From positions 186,001 to 250,000 of the forward strand of contig DASXVO010000035.1 of assembly GCA_036504215.1 (NCBI GenBank): a stretch of DNA of 64,000 nt, written 5' to 3'. Positions 38,927 through 46,674 of the stretch are shown in pieces. Below the pieces are notes generated by a model that had not been told where the DNA came from, ran no database searches, and saw only the letters and a program-made list of their open reading frames with translations. Positions within the stretch are counted from its first letter, which is position 1; every line of letters begins with the position of its first letter. Both the position numbers and the translations under genes were made by a program. Source of the DNA: Vicinamibacterales bacterium (GTDB lineage: Bacteria; Acidobacteriota; Vicinamibacteria; Vicinamibacterales; Fen-181).

Positions 38927-40717
38927 ATGTCCTGTCACGTTGCGGCCGATCGCGCGGCACTGCGGCCCTCGTTGTTGCAGCTCCGATCCCGGCCGCTGAA
39001 GCTCGTTCTCGTCGGTAACCCCAACGTTGGCAAGAGCGTCATCTTCGGTCGCCTCACGGGCCGGTACGCCACCGTCTCCAACTACCCGGGCACGACCGTC
39101 GGCATCACGTCGGGGCGCGCGCTCGTCGGCGCGCAGGTCTGCGACGTCGTGGACAGTCCGGGCGTCAACGCGCTCGACGGCGTGCTCAGTGAGGACGAGC
39201 ACGTCACGCGCCGGCTGCTCGCGAACCGCGAAGCCGACCTCGTCGTCCAGGTAGCCGACGCGCGGAACCTGCGGCGCGCGCTGATGCTGACCGCACAGAT
39301 CGCGACGTTCCAGTTGCCGATGCTGCTCGTCCTCAACATGGTGGACGAGGCCCGGCGGCGCGGTGTCGAGGTCGATGCGCGCCGGCTCTCGATCGAACTG
39401 GGCATCCCGGTCATCGAGACGGTGGCCGTCGAAGGTCGGGGCCTCGACGAGGTCAAGCAGGCGCTGCCGGATGCGGCCGTCGCGAGGATCCCGTTTGAAG
39501 CCTCGCGCGATCACGCCGCCTGGGCGCACGAGACCGCGACGCGGTTCCGGCGCCTCCGGCCGGCCTCCATCGGTCGATTCCAGGAATACCTCGGGCAGGC
39601 CGTCCGCCGCCCGTTGACGGGGTTGCCCATCCTGGCGCTCGTTCTCTACGTCGTCTACCTGTTCGTCGGGGTGTTCGGCGCGCAGACGCTCGTCAACCTG
39701 ATCGAGCACGGCGTCTTCGAGGGCTATGTGAACCCCGCGGCCACCGCTCTGGTCACCCGGTTCGTTCCCTTCGCCTTCGCGCGGGACTTCCTGGTCGGGC
39801 AGTACGGCGTGATCACGATGGGGATCACCTACGCGATCGCCATCGTGCTGCCGGTGGTCGCCACCTTCTTCCTGGTCTTCGGATGGCTCGAGGACAGCGG
39901 CTACATCCCGCGTCTGGCCATCTTCGCCGATCGGATCTTCCGCGTGATGGGGTTGAACGGCAAGGCCGTGCTGCCGATGGTGCTGGGGCTGGGCTGCGAC
40001 ACCATGGCGACGATGACCACGCGAATCCTCGGCACACCGAAGGAGCGGCTCATCGCGGTGCTGCTGTTGGCCCTGGGTATTCCCTGCTCGGCGCAGCTCG
40101 CGACGATCCTGGGCATTCTCGGCGGCATTTCGTTCGCGGCCCTGCTGACGCTGTTCGGCGTCGTAATCCTGCAGATGTTCTTCGTGGGCTTCCTCGCGGC
40201 ACGCGTGCTGCCCGGCGAGCGGTCCGACTTCATCCTCGAGCTGCCGCCGATGCGGTTGCCGGGGATGCGGAACCTGATGTCGAAGACCCTGTTGCGGATC
40301 CGCTGGTACCTGGCCGAAGCCGTCCCGCTGTTCCTGATCGGAACGGCGCTACTGTTCGTTTTGGATCGGACTGGGCTGCTGCGTGTGGTGATCGCGGCGG
40401 GCAAGCCGGTGGTGACCGGGCTGCTGGGCCTTCCCGAAGAGAGCGCACAGGTCTTCGTCATGGGGTTCCTGCGGCGCGACTACGGCGCGGCCGGGTTGTT
40501 CCAACTGGCGCACGCAGGACGGCTGAGCGGCGTCCAGGCGGTGGTTGCGCTGACGGTGATGACGTTGTTCGTCCCGTGCGTCGCCAACTTCCTGATGATC
40601 GTTCGAGAGCAGGGCGCCAAGGCGGGAATCGCGATCCTGTCCTTCGTCACTGTTGTGGCGCTATCGACGGGAACGGCTCTACACTATGTCTTCCGGATCT
40701 TCGGTGTCGGATTTTGA
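38927..40717 (+). CDS. feoB: Ferrous iron transporter FeoB
   Basis: A 596-residue ferrous iron permease. The N-terminal GTPase domain has G1 G-N-P-N-V-G-K-S (residues 30-37), G3 D-S-P-G and G4 N-M-V-D. The membrane part carries the Gate motifs, including the conserved G-C-D-T and P-C-S-A-Q segments. The protein is shorter than the 700-770 residues usual for FeoB, mostly by a compact linker after the G domain. It precedes feoA with an overlap, the reverse of the enterobacterial order. A Fur-like box lies upstream. Confidence 0.94.
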   Translation: MSCHVAADRAALRPSLLQLRSRPLKLVLVGNPNVGKSVIFGRLTGRYATVSNYPGTTVGITSGRALVGAQVCDVVDSPGVNALDGVLSEDEHVTRRLLANREADLVVQVADARNLRRALMLTAQIATFQLPMLLVLNMVDEARRRGVEVDARRLSIELGIPVIETVAVEGRGLDEVKQALPDAAVARIPFEASRDHAAWAHETATRFRRLRPASIGRFQEYLGQAVRRPLTGLPILALVLYVVYLFVGVFGAQTLVNLIEHGVFEGYVNPAATALVTRFVPFAFARDFLVGQYGVITMGITYAIAIVLPVVATFFLVFGWLEDSGYIPRLAIFADRIFRVMGLNGKAVLPMVLGLGCDTMATMTTRILGTPKERLIAVLLLALGIPCSAQLATILGILGGISFAALLTLFGVVILQMFFVGFLAARVLPGERSDFILELPPMRLPGMRNLMSKTLLRIRWYLAEAVPLFLIGTALLFVLDRTGLLRVVIAAGKPVVTGLLGLPEESAQVFVMGFLRRDYGAAGLFQLAHAGRLSGVQAVVALTVMTLFVPCVANFLMIVREQGAKAGIAILSFVTVVALSTGTALHYVFRIFGVGF

Positions 40718-40946
40718 GCGCGGGCGACGCCTGGCGTCGCTCCGGGTGGGTGAGCGGGGAGTCGTGGCGCGCGTGCTGCGCGACGACCCCGCGCGGGCCG
40801 AGCGGCTGAAGGCCCTCGGCGTCACGCCGGGCGCGCGCGTCAGGCTGCTCCAGCGGTTTCCGGGGTTCGTATTCGAGTGCGATCAGACGGAACTGGCCGT
40901 GGAGCCCGCTGTGGCTCGTTCGATCCTGGTTGAGGGCGACGACTGA
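40686..40946 (+). CDS. feoA: FeoA-domain protein
   Basis: An 86-residue SH3-like cytoplasmic protein: G-E-R-G-V-V-A-R-V, R-L-K-A-L-G-V-T-P-G-A-R-V and the terminal A-V-E-P-A-V-A-R-S-I-L-V are characteristic FeoA blocks. It assists FeoB. The ATG at 40686 lies 32 bases inside the end of feoB, so translation is coupled. Confidence 0.9.
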   Translation: MSSGSSVSDFERGRRLASLRVGERGVVARVLRDDPARAERLKALGVTPGARVRLLQRFPGFVFECDQTELAVEPAVARSILVEGDD

Positions 40947-41043
40947 TACCCGGGAGCGGAGCTTCTTCACTCCCGGAGCGGTGTTCTCGAGGCGGGTGTT
41001 CGATTCGTGGCCAACTCGGTCTGGTCTTCAACCGGAGGGTCAT

Positions 41044-41481
41044 ATGAGAACGCTGGTCGCGCTCGGTGTCGGCCTCTTCCTGCTCGTTGCCTGCGCGTCG
41101 GTGCAGCCCGTGGCGATCAGGGTGGGTGACGTCTGCGATGGGTGCCGCCGCCCAATCACGAACGCGAAGATCGCCGCGGAACTCGTGCCGCCAAGCGGTC
41201 TGCCGTTGAAGTTCCGCACGGTGACCTGCATGGCGAGGTACATCAAGGAACACCAGGTGTCGGCGAGCGAGGTGTTCGTGACCGACTACGGCTCGGGCCG
41301 TCTGATTCACGTGCGATCGGCCGTCTTCGTGAAGAGCGAGATCGACGACCGGACCAAGGAACTGGACTACTACGCGTTCGGTGATGTCGCCTCCGCGGTG
41401 GCCTTCGGCAAGAAGAGCGGTGGCAGCGCGACCGACTGGCCGGGGATCCTGCAGCGGATCGCGGCCGGCGGCGCCGACTGA
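41044..41481 (+). CDS. NosL-like lipoprotein
   Basis: A 145-residue exported lipoprotein with a lipobox L-V-A-C ending a short signal peptide (about residue 17). The next block, V-G-D-V-C-D-G-C-R-R-P-I, has the CXXC of the NosL metal-chaperone family; F-R-T-V-T-C-M-A and V-T-D-Y-G-S-G-R-L-I also match. NosL delivers copper, but the gene lies between feoAB and a heme-synthesis-like gene and near multiheme cytochromes, so copper or iron delivery in the envelope are both open. GGAGGGTCAT precedes the ATG. Confidence 0.8.
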   Translation: MRTLVALGVGLFLLVACASVQPVAIRVGDVCDGCRRPITNAKIAAELVPPSGLPLKFRTVTCMARYIKEHQVSASEVFVTDYGSGRLIHVRSAVFVKSEIDDRTKELDYYAFGDVASAVAFGKKSGGSATDWPGILQRIAAGGAD

Positions 41482-41574
41482 CGAGCTCATCCCCGGACCC
41501 GGTATTGGTATCCGCCGCGACTGGAGACGAGGCGTTCCGCCTCCGACTGCAGCGTGAGGAGAGGACTGTTCACG

Positions 41575-42747
41575 ATGTCGCTTCCGACCGGTGTGCCCCC
41601 GCTTCGACTCATGTTCTGGGAGACCACGAAGGCCTGCAACCTGCGGTGTCAGCATTGCAGGGCCGTACCGGAGGCCGAGCGGTCGCTCGTCGAACTGAAC
41701 ACCCGCGAGTCGTTCGAGCTGATTGATCAGATCGCCGAGGTGGCCAAACCGGTATTGATCCTCTCGGGCGGCGAGCCCTTGTACCGCGACGACATCTTCG
41801 ACATCGGTGCCTATGGCGCCAGCAAGGGCTTCCGGATGGCACTCGCCACCAACGGGACGATGATTGACCGGGCGATGGCCGAGCGAATCCAGCGGACCGG
41901 GTTCTCGCGGGTCGCGATCAGCCTCGACGGTGCGGTTGCGGCGACGCACGACGCGTTCCGCGGCATTCCCGGATCGCACGTGAAGGCCATCGACGGCCTG
42001 CGGTTCCTGCGCGAAGCCGGCATGTCGATCCAGATCAACTCGACGATCGCGAAGCACAACGTGGCCGAGTTGCCGGCCATGCTGAACCTGGCGCTCTCGC
42101 TCGGCGCCGATGCGCTGCACATCTTCATGCTGGTGCCCGTCGGATGCGGCGTCAGCATCGCCGACCGGGAGATGCTGCCCGCCGACGAGTACGAACGTGT
42201 TCTGAACTGGTTCTACGATCAGTCCAAGCAGGTGGCGATCGACCTGAAGGCAACCTGCGCGCCCCACTATTTCCGCATCCGGGCGCAGCGGATCGTCGAT
42301 GAGCGCAGGCACGGCGACCGGAGCACACCATTCGTCGCCCTCGGGACGCAAATGAAAGCGGCACCAGATCCGGCCGGCGGCCGGCCGCTCTCCGCGATGA
42401 CGCGCGGATGCCTGGCCGGCACGGCCGTGTGCTTCGTGTCGAACGCCGGCGACATCTATCCGTGCGGCTATCTGCCCGTCAGTGCGGGGAACGTTCGGCG
42501 AGAGCGATTCGGTGACATCTGGGCGCAGTCGACGGTCTTTCAGCAGTTGCGGAATCCGAAGGCGCTCACCGGGAAATGCGGGATCTGCCGCTACGAGGGA
42601 ATCTGCGGCGGCTGCCGCGCGAGGGCGTATTCCGACCACGGCGACTACCTGGCCGAGGAACCGTTCTGCACCTACGAGCCCGTGCTCGACAACGCGGTGG
42701 CGCTCCACACGGGCGGAGCGGTCGGTGGGGACGGTCAGGGGGCGTAG
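41575..42747 (+). CDS. Radical SAM/SPASM protein, AhbD-like (heme b synthase type)
   Basis: A 390-residue radical SAM enzyme. Cluster motif C-N-L-R-C-Q-H-C (Cys21, Cys25, Cys28) is preceded by L-R-L-M-F-W-E-T-T-K-A, as I recall for AhbD, which decarboxylates Fe-coproporphyrin to heme in the siroheme-dependent route. A C-terminal SPASM region has the cysteines needed for extra clusters (C-G-I-C-R-Y-E-G-I-C-G-G-C). The position beside iron uptake and cytochrome genes fits heme supply. The start has AGGAGAGG upstream. Related SPASM maturases cannot be ruled out. Confidence 0.82.
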   Translation: MSLPTGVPPLRLMFWETTKACNLRCQHCRAVPEAERSLVELNTRESFELIDQIAEVAKPVLILSGGEPLYRDDIFDIGAYGASKGFRMALATNGTMIDRAMAERIQRTGFSRVAISLDGAVAATHDAFRGIPGSHVKAIDGLRFLREAGMSIQINSTIAKHNVAELPAMLNLALSLGADALHIFMLVPVGCGVSIADREMLPADEYERVLNWFYDQSKQVAIDLKATCAPHYFRIRAQRIVDERRHGDRSTPFVALGTQMKAAPDPAGGRPLSAMTRGCLAGTAVCFVSNAGDIYPCGYLPVSAGNVRRERFGDIWAQSTVFQQLRNPKALTGKCGICRYEGICGGCRARAYSDHGDYLAEEPFCTYEPVLDNAVALHTGGAVGGDGQGA

Positions 42748-42771
42748 GGCGGGTTACGACCTCGACCCTAC
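42744..42771. terminator. Hairpin spanning two convergent stop codons
   Basis: GTAGGG (42744-42749) and CCCTAC (42766-42771) are complementary. The left arm contains the stop of the AhbD-like gene and the right arm that of the DUF5916 gene, so one hairpin could end both transcripts. The stem is short and there is no T run. Confidence 0.35.
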
Positions 42772-44972
42772 AGGCGCACCGTGTATTGCAGCTTGGCCGT
42801 GCCGCGGTCGAAGCTCCGGTGGTAGAGGCCGCGAAAATCGCGGGACCAGCCTCGGTTCAGCACCAGGAAGATGTCGTTGCCCGGCTTGAGAATCCACCGG
42901 AACCGGCTCTGCACCCCCAGTTCCCGCGATTCGCTGTCGTACTGGACCAGGTTGGACCACGAGACGTTCGGCGAGAAGTTGAAGTCTGCCTTGCCGCTGT
43001 AGACCGACGTCACGAAATCGCCGCCAGGAAGCGAGATGACGTTGCGCTCGCCGTTGAACCCCAGCCTGAAGTGCGTGCTGGGCTTCACGATGAGGCCGAT
43101 GCCGACCTGCCGGCGCGTGCCGTCGTAGAACCCACCCCACCCGGTCTCGACCTCCACCACCCACCACCGTTTGTCGGCCGTGCTGGCTCCCACGCTGTAT
43201 CGATTCCATCGGTACGATCCCGCCAGGACGGCGATGCCGTCGGCAATCTCGAATGCCTCGGGCAACCGCTCGAACTGCGGCTCGAAGCCGAACTCGACGT
43301 GTTCACCGGACTCGGTCACGAAGTTGATCGGTGTGGTTTCGATGGCCCAGTTCTCGACGACGTTGTCGAGGTTGGTGATGACCTCCGGACCGAACTCGAA
43401 GCGGAACTGACGGATGCCCCACCGTCCGGGACGCGGTTGGAACGAGGCGCGGCCGGACGTCTTGCGAATGCCTCGCCGCGGCACGAAGCCTAGTGCGGGT
43501 TCGAAGCCGTTGCCGATCTGCTTCCAGCGGAAGGAGACGTCCCAGAGGTCGTTCGGATAGTCGATGCTCGCGCCTGCCGCGAAGTCCGCCCGGTGCAGCG
43601 TCTCATCGTCGGTGCGAAGGACGAACAGGCTGAGACTGAGGTTCTTGTCCCCACGGAACTTCGACGTGGCGAACCGTGCGTCGGCGCCGACAAGGGTGTT
43701 GCTCCCGGTTCCCGCTGGATTGCCCCTCGTGAAGATGGCCCCGATCCATGACTGCGTGAACAGGTTCCGGCTGACTCGCGCCGCAAGCAGGTTCTGCCCG
43801 TCGAGTGATGCGTCCTCCAGACGCCGGGTCTGGACATCGAGAATGCCGATGTTGTAGTCGGCCTGTCGGCCGATCACCTTGGCGCCGGCGAGGATTGGCA
43901 CCTGCTCACCCGCGTTGAGCCCGAGGCGGCGGCTGAAGAACGGCAGCAGATCGACGTGGAATCCGCCGAGCCCGGCGACGTCGAACACTCCCGCGCCTTC
44001 CAGGAAGAACGCCCGCTTCTCGGGGTAGAAGAGCGGGAAACGTGTCAGATTAATCTGTCGGTCGTCGGCCTCGGTCTCCGCGAAATCGGTGTTGACGGTG
44101 ACCGATGCGTTCAGGTTCGGCGTCAGGTTCTTGAAGATGTCGATACCCGGCTGAAAGGTGCCGTCGCCGTTCTCCGCGCCGCCCGAGACGTACGGGCGAA
44201 TGTCGAGGCCCCTCCCCTGGCGGATCCCGGAAATCCCCTCGAGGCGGCCGGCTTCCGACAGATTCGAGATCCAGACGTCCTGCCTCGATCCGGCCCAGCG
44301 GTCGGTTTCGTTCAGGCGCTTGATCCGCCGCTCGACGTTGAGCCCCCACGTGGTCTGACCGGGTTTGAAGCGGAGGGTCTTGAACGGGATCTCGATTTCC
44401 GCGACCCATCCGTCGGCGGTGATCCGGGCGGCGGCGTTCCAGATGCCGTCCCAGTCGCGGCTCGCGTGCTCGGCGTTGTTCGACACCTGCCCGTCGGCCC
44501 GCGCACCGGCCGGATTCACCTGGAAGAAGAACCCGTTTCGATTGTCGAGGAAGGGGTCGAGGATGACGAGGATGCTGTCGTCAACCTCGAGATCCGCGTC
44601 CCGTGTGAGTTGGGTCGAGACGATACCGCCTGGCGTCCTGTCGCGACAGAGGATCCCGACGTAGAGCGCGTCGGCCGTATAGACCACCCGCACGTCCGTC
44701 TCTTCGGTCGCCGGCCGGCCCTGGTTGGGCTCGCGTTGCACGAGCGGGCCGATCGGACGGGCCAACTGCCAGATCGGTTCGTCGAACGAACCATCCACGC
44801 GGATCGGCCCGGTCGCGGGCGTGGCGCTTGCCGAGGGCCTGTCGATCTCCACACTGCTCGGCCGCCCGGAGGCAGAAGCGATGTGTGCGCCCGCCGCGTG
44901 CTGATGAAACGCCGCCACCGAGACGACGGTGACGAGGCAGAAGACCGCGATCCGAAGCCAACCCATCCGCAT
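42768..44972 (-). CDS. DUF5916 protein with CBM9-like N-terminal domain
   Basis: A 734-residue exported protein. A signal peptide (about residues 1-28) is followed by a carbohydrate-binding-module-9-like beta domain (I-R-V-D-G-S-F-D-E-P-I-W ... about 55-240) and the long DUF5916 region, which has beta-barrel-like strands and the Y-P-E-K-R-A-F-F-L-E-G block. It ends in alternating aromatic strands (T-V-R-L). Proteins of this kind are common in Acidobacteriota and Bacteroidota; the role is unknown, and a surface or outer-membrane place is likely. GATGGAGC precedes the ATG. Confidence 0.85.
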   Translation of the reverse strand: MRMGWLRIAVFCLVTVVSVAAFHQHAAGAHIASASGRPSSVEIDRPSASATPATGPIRVDGSFDEPIWQLARPIGPLVQREPNQGRPATEETDVRVVYTADALYVGILCRDRTPGGIVSTQLTRDADLEVDDSILVILDPFLDNRNGFFFQVNPAGARADGQVSNNAEHASRDWDGIWNAAARITADGWVAEIEIPFKTLRFKPGQTTWGLNVERRIKRLNETDRWAGSRQDVWISNLSEAGRLEGISGIRQGRGLDIRPYVSGGAENGDGTFQPGIDIFKNLTPNLNASVTVNTDFAETEADDRQINLTRFPLFYPEKRAFFLEGAGVFDVAGLGGFHVDLLPFFSRRLGLNAGEQVPILAGAKVIGRQADYNIGILDVQTRRLEDASLDGQNLLAARVSRNLFTQSWIGAIFTRGNPAGTGSNTLVGADARFATSKFRGDKNLSLSLFVLRTDDETLHRADFAAGASIDYPNDLWDVSFRWKQIGNGFEPALGFVPRRGIRKTSGRASFQPRPGRWGIRQFRFEFGPEVITNLDNVVENWAIETTPINFVTESGEHVEFGFEPQFERLPEAFEIADGIAVLAGSYRWNRYSVGASTADKRWWVVEVETGWGGFYDGTRRQVGIGLIVKPSTHFRLGFNGERNVISLPGGDFVTSVYSGKADFNFSPNVSWSNLVQYDSESRELGVQSRFRWILKPGNDIFLVLNRGWSRDFRGLYHRSFDRGTAKLQYTVRL

Positions 44973-45138
44973 GCTCCATCATTACGGCTGGGACAGCCCC
45001 AGCGTTTACCCGGACCTGGCGTTCACGCCGTTGAATCGTTCTGAAGCGACAGGGGTTGCAGGAACAAGGGTGACACCCCCCGGGGGAGAAGTCCGGTGCC
45101 CGGGGGATTGGCATGGCGAGCGCCGCCGTTCTTGGCGG

Positions 45139-45291
45139 TCAACGTTTCGGTGCTGGCGGGGTTCTCTGACGTCGAGACTCGACGTCGCACTGAGGGCTGG
45201 TTCAGGTCGGCACACCCAGGCGCGGCAGGATCACCGTCTGGAGGAGCAACCAGACCGCCAGGAACGCGATTGGCCAGAGGTAGTCCATCAT
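45139..45291 (-). CDS. Candidate selenoprotein: tiny one-helix membrane protein with in-frame TGA
   Basis: Read as usual, this is a 29-residue peptide: M-M-D-Y-L, one transmembrane helix, then L-P-R-L-G-V-P-T and TGA (45202-45204). Read through, the frame gives Sec30-T-S-P-Q-C-D-V-E and ends at TGA 45139-45141, for 50 residues. Sec and the next Cys would be spaced UX4C. I recall small one-helix proteins ending L-P-x-L-G-V-P-T followed by CX4C in other bacteria, which would make this a Sec-for-Cys homologue; that memory is unverified. A hairpin after the TGA fits a SECIS. Its ATGs overlap the stop of the DUF302 gene. Confidence 0.6.
45168..45186 (-). promoter_or_regulatory. SECIS-like hairpin after the in-frame TGA
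   Basis: GACGTCGAG-T-CTCGACGTC is a perfect inverted repeat starting 16 bases after the TGA at 45202-45204. Folded with an eight-base stem and GUC loop (or seven-base stem and AGUCU loop), the loop G and U are 24-25 bases past the TGA. Bacterial SECIS elements have GU in a small apical loop 16-37 bases from the UGA; E. coli fdhF has loop AGGUCU. No T run follows, which argues against a plain terminator. Confidence 0.55.
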
Positions 45292-45692
45292 CGGGCCTCG
45301 AGCGCCTGGAGTGCCCGGCGCAGCTTCGCATCGGCCTGTTGGGCAACCGGCATCAATCCCTCGTTTCCCACGACGCCCAGCGCGCCGAGCGGCGCCATGG
45401 CTGCTACCACCGAATTCCCGTTGTCGGCCTCGTAGACGATCACGTTGCACGGCAGGAGCAAGCCAATCTCGAGTTCGGTCGTCAGGGCCTGGTGCGCGAG
45501 CGGCGGGTTGCACGCGCCAATAATGAGGTACTTGCGAAAGTCCTTGTCGAGCTTCTGCTTGATCGTCTGTTTGACGTCGATCGTCGTCAGTACCCCGAAA
45601 CCCTCGCTCTTGAGGGCTGCCGTCGTCTGCTCAACTGCCTCGTCGTACCCGACCGGCAACTCTACCCGCAGTCCGTAACGCGTTTCCTGCAT
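45288..45692 (-). CDS. DUF302 family protein
   Basis: A 134-residue cytoplasmic protein with the DUF302 fold: an N-terminal strand-helix (Y-D-E-A-V-E-Q-T-T-A-A-L-K-S-E-G-F-G-V-L-T), then I-I-G-A-C-N-P-P-L-A and L-L-P-C-N-V-I-V-Y. Two conserved cysteines occur in these blocks. The function is unknown; such proteins often neighbour sulfur, selenium or metal genes. ATG 45692 is chosen because GGGGAGG precedes it. The stop overlaps the start of the candidate selenoprotein, so the two are coupled. It is divergent from the ECF sigma gene. Confidence 0.9.
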   Translation of the reverse strand: MQETRYGLRVELPVGYDEAVEQTTAALKSEGFGVLTTIDVKQTIKQKLDKDFRKYLIIGACNPPLAHQALTTELEIGLLLPCNVIVYEADNGNSVVAAMAPLGALGVVGNEGLMPVAQQADAKLRRALQALEAR

Positions 45693-45739
45693 GTTCAGGT
45701 CCTCCCCACGTAGATTATGATTCACCAGAGGCGACAAAG

Positions 45740-46384
45740 GTGACGGCCGCGGTTGTGACGAAAGCAGGCGACGTGAATCTGGATCCACAAGAGGCCCGCG
45801 AGGCGCAGGGCGAGGCGAGCTACGCCGACCTGGTCCGGGCGGTGCAAGAGGGCAAGGCCGACGCGATGGAGACGCTCCTGATGCGTGCGCAGGAAGTTGC
45901 GTATCGGTTCAGCCTGCTCGTGTGTGGCCGGCCTGATGACGCCGACGATGCGATGCAGGAGGCGCTGCTCAAGACGTATCGGTACGCCGCGCGGATTCGC
46001 GAGCCCGAGGCGTTCCGGGCGTGGCTCTATCGGACGGTTCGGAATGCGTGCCTCATCAACCGCCGGAAGCGGGTGGGCGAGCCGTCACACGTGCTGTCGC
46101 TCGATGAACCGGTCGGGACCGACGATGGTCACGACCGGCTGCTGGACGCGGTCGATCCCGCACGTGATCCGGAGCACCAGGCGGTCAACGCCGGCCTTCG
46201 GGCTCGGCTGACGCGGGCCCTCTCGGTCATTCCCCGTCCGTTCCGCGTGGTTGTCGTGCTGAGGGAAATCGAAGGGCTGTCGACGCGTGAGGTCGCGCAC
46301 GTGCTCGGAATCTCAGAGGCGAACGTCAAGACCCGGTTGCACCGCGCACGCCTGCTGCTGCGCGAGTCCCTGGAAGCGCAATGA
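45740..46384 (+). CDS. ECF sigma factor (sigma-70 family)
   Basis: A 214-residue sigma factor with region 2 (F-S-L-L-V-C-G-R-P-D-D-A-D-D-A-M-Q-E ... F-R-A-W-L-Y-R-T-V-R-N) and region 4 (L-S-T-R-E-V-A-H-V-L-G-I-S-E-A-N-V-K-T-R-L-H-R-A-R). It lacks region 3, as usual for ECF factors. The GTG start follows GAGGCGACAAAG. The anti-sigma gene overlaps its end by four bases (ATGA), and a TATGAT box lies 20 bases upstream. The signal is unknown. Confidence 0.92.
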   Translation: MTAAVVTKAGDVNLDPQEAREAQGEASYADLVRAVQEGKADAMETLLMRAQEVAYRFSLLVCGRPDDADDAMQEALLKTYRYAARIREPEAFRAWLYRTVRNACLINRRKRVGEPSHVLSLDEPVGTDDGHDRLLDAVDPARDPEHQAVNAGLRARLTRALSVIPRPFRVVVVLREIEGLSTREVAHVLGISEANVKTRLHRARLLLRESLEAQ

Positions 46385-46662
46385 ACATCACGAACCCGGA
46401 CCACGGTCGGTGCCAGGAGTTTCTCGAACGCTTGTCGATGTACCTGGACAACGACCTGAACCCGCTGGACCGCCAGGCGATCGAGCAGCACCTCCGCGAC
46501 TGCCCCTGCTGCGAGGAGGTGCTCGGCGGCCTGAAGCAGACCGTGAACCTCTGTCACGACGAAGGCCAGCCCGAATTGCCGGCCGAGATCCGGGATCGCG
46601 CGCGGGCACGCGTCGCGTCGCTCCTGGCTCAGCCTCCTCGTCGCAGAGCGAAAAGGGGGTAG
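46381..46662 (+). CDS. Zinc-finger (zf-HC2) anti-sigma factor
   Basis: A 93-residue protein with the HX3CX2C zinc motif in H-L-R-D-C-P-C-C (about residues 37-44) and an upstream Cys in G-R-C-Q-E. The first 60 residues form the anti-sigma helical bundle; a basic C-terminal tail (R-R-R-A-K-R-G) replaces a membrane helix, so it is soluble. It would hold the ECF sigma factor encoded just upstream. Redox or zinc release is common for this class, inferred here. Confidence 0.85.
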   Translation: MNITNPDHGRCQEFLERLSMYLDNDLNPLDRQAIEQHLRDCPCCEEVLGGLKQTVNLCHDEGQPELPAEIRDRARARVASLLAQPPRRRAKRG

Positions 46663-46674
46663 GCCATTTACCCG

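Noticed and set aside
45168-45204. Reading the stem after the TGA as a simple Rho-independent terminator
   Set aside because: There is no T run after the stem, and the frame stays open for 20 codons with a Cys and D-V-E; terminator function is not excluded but fits less well.
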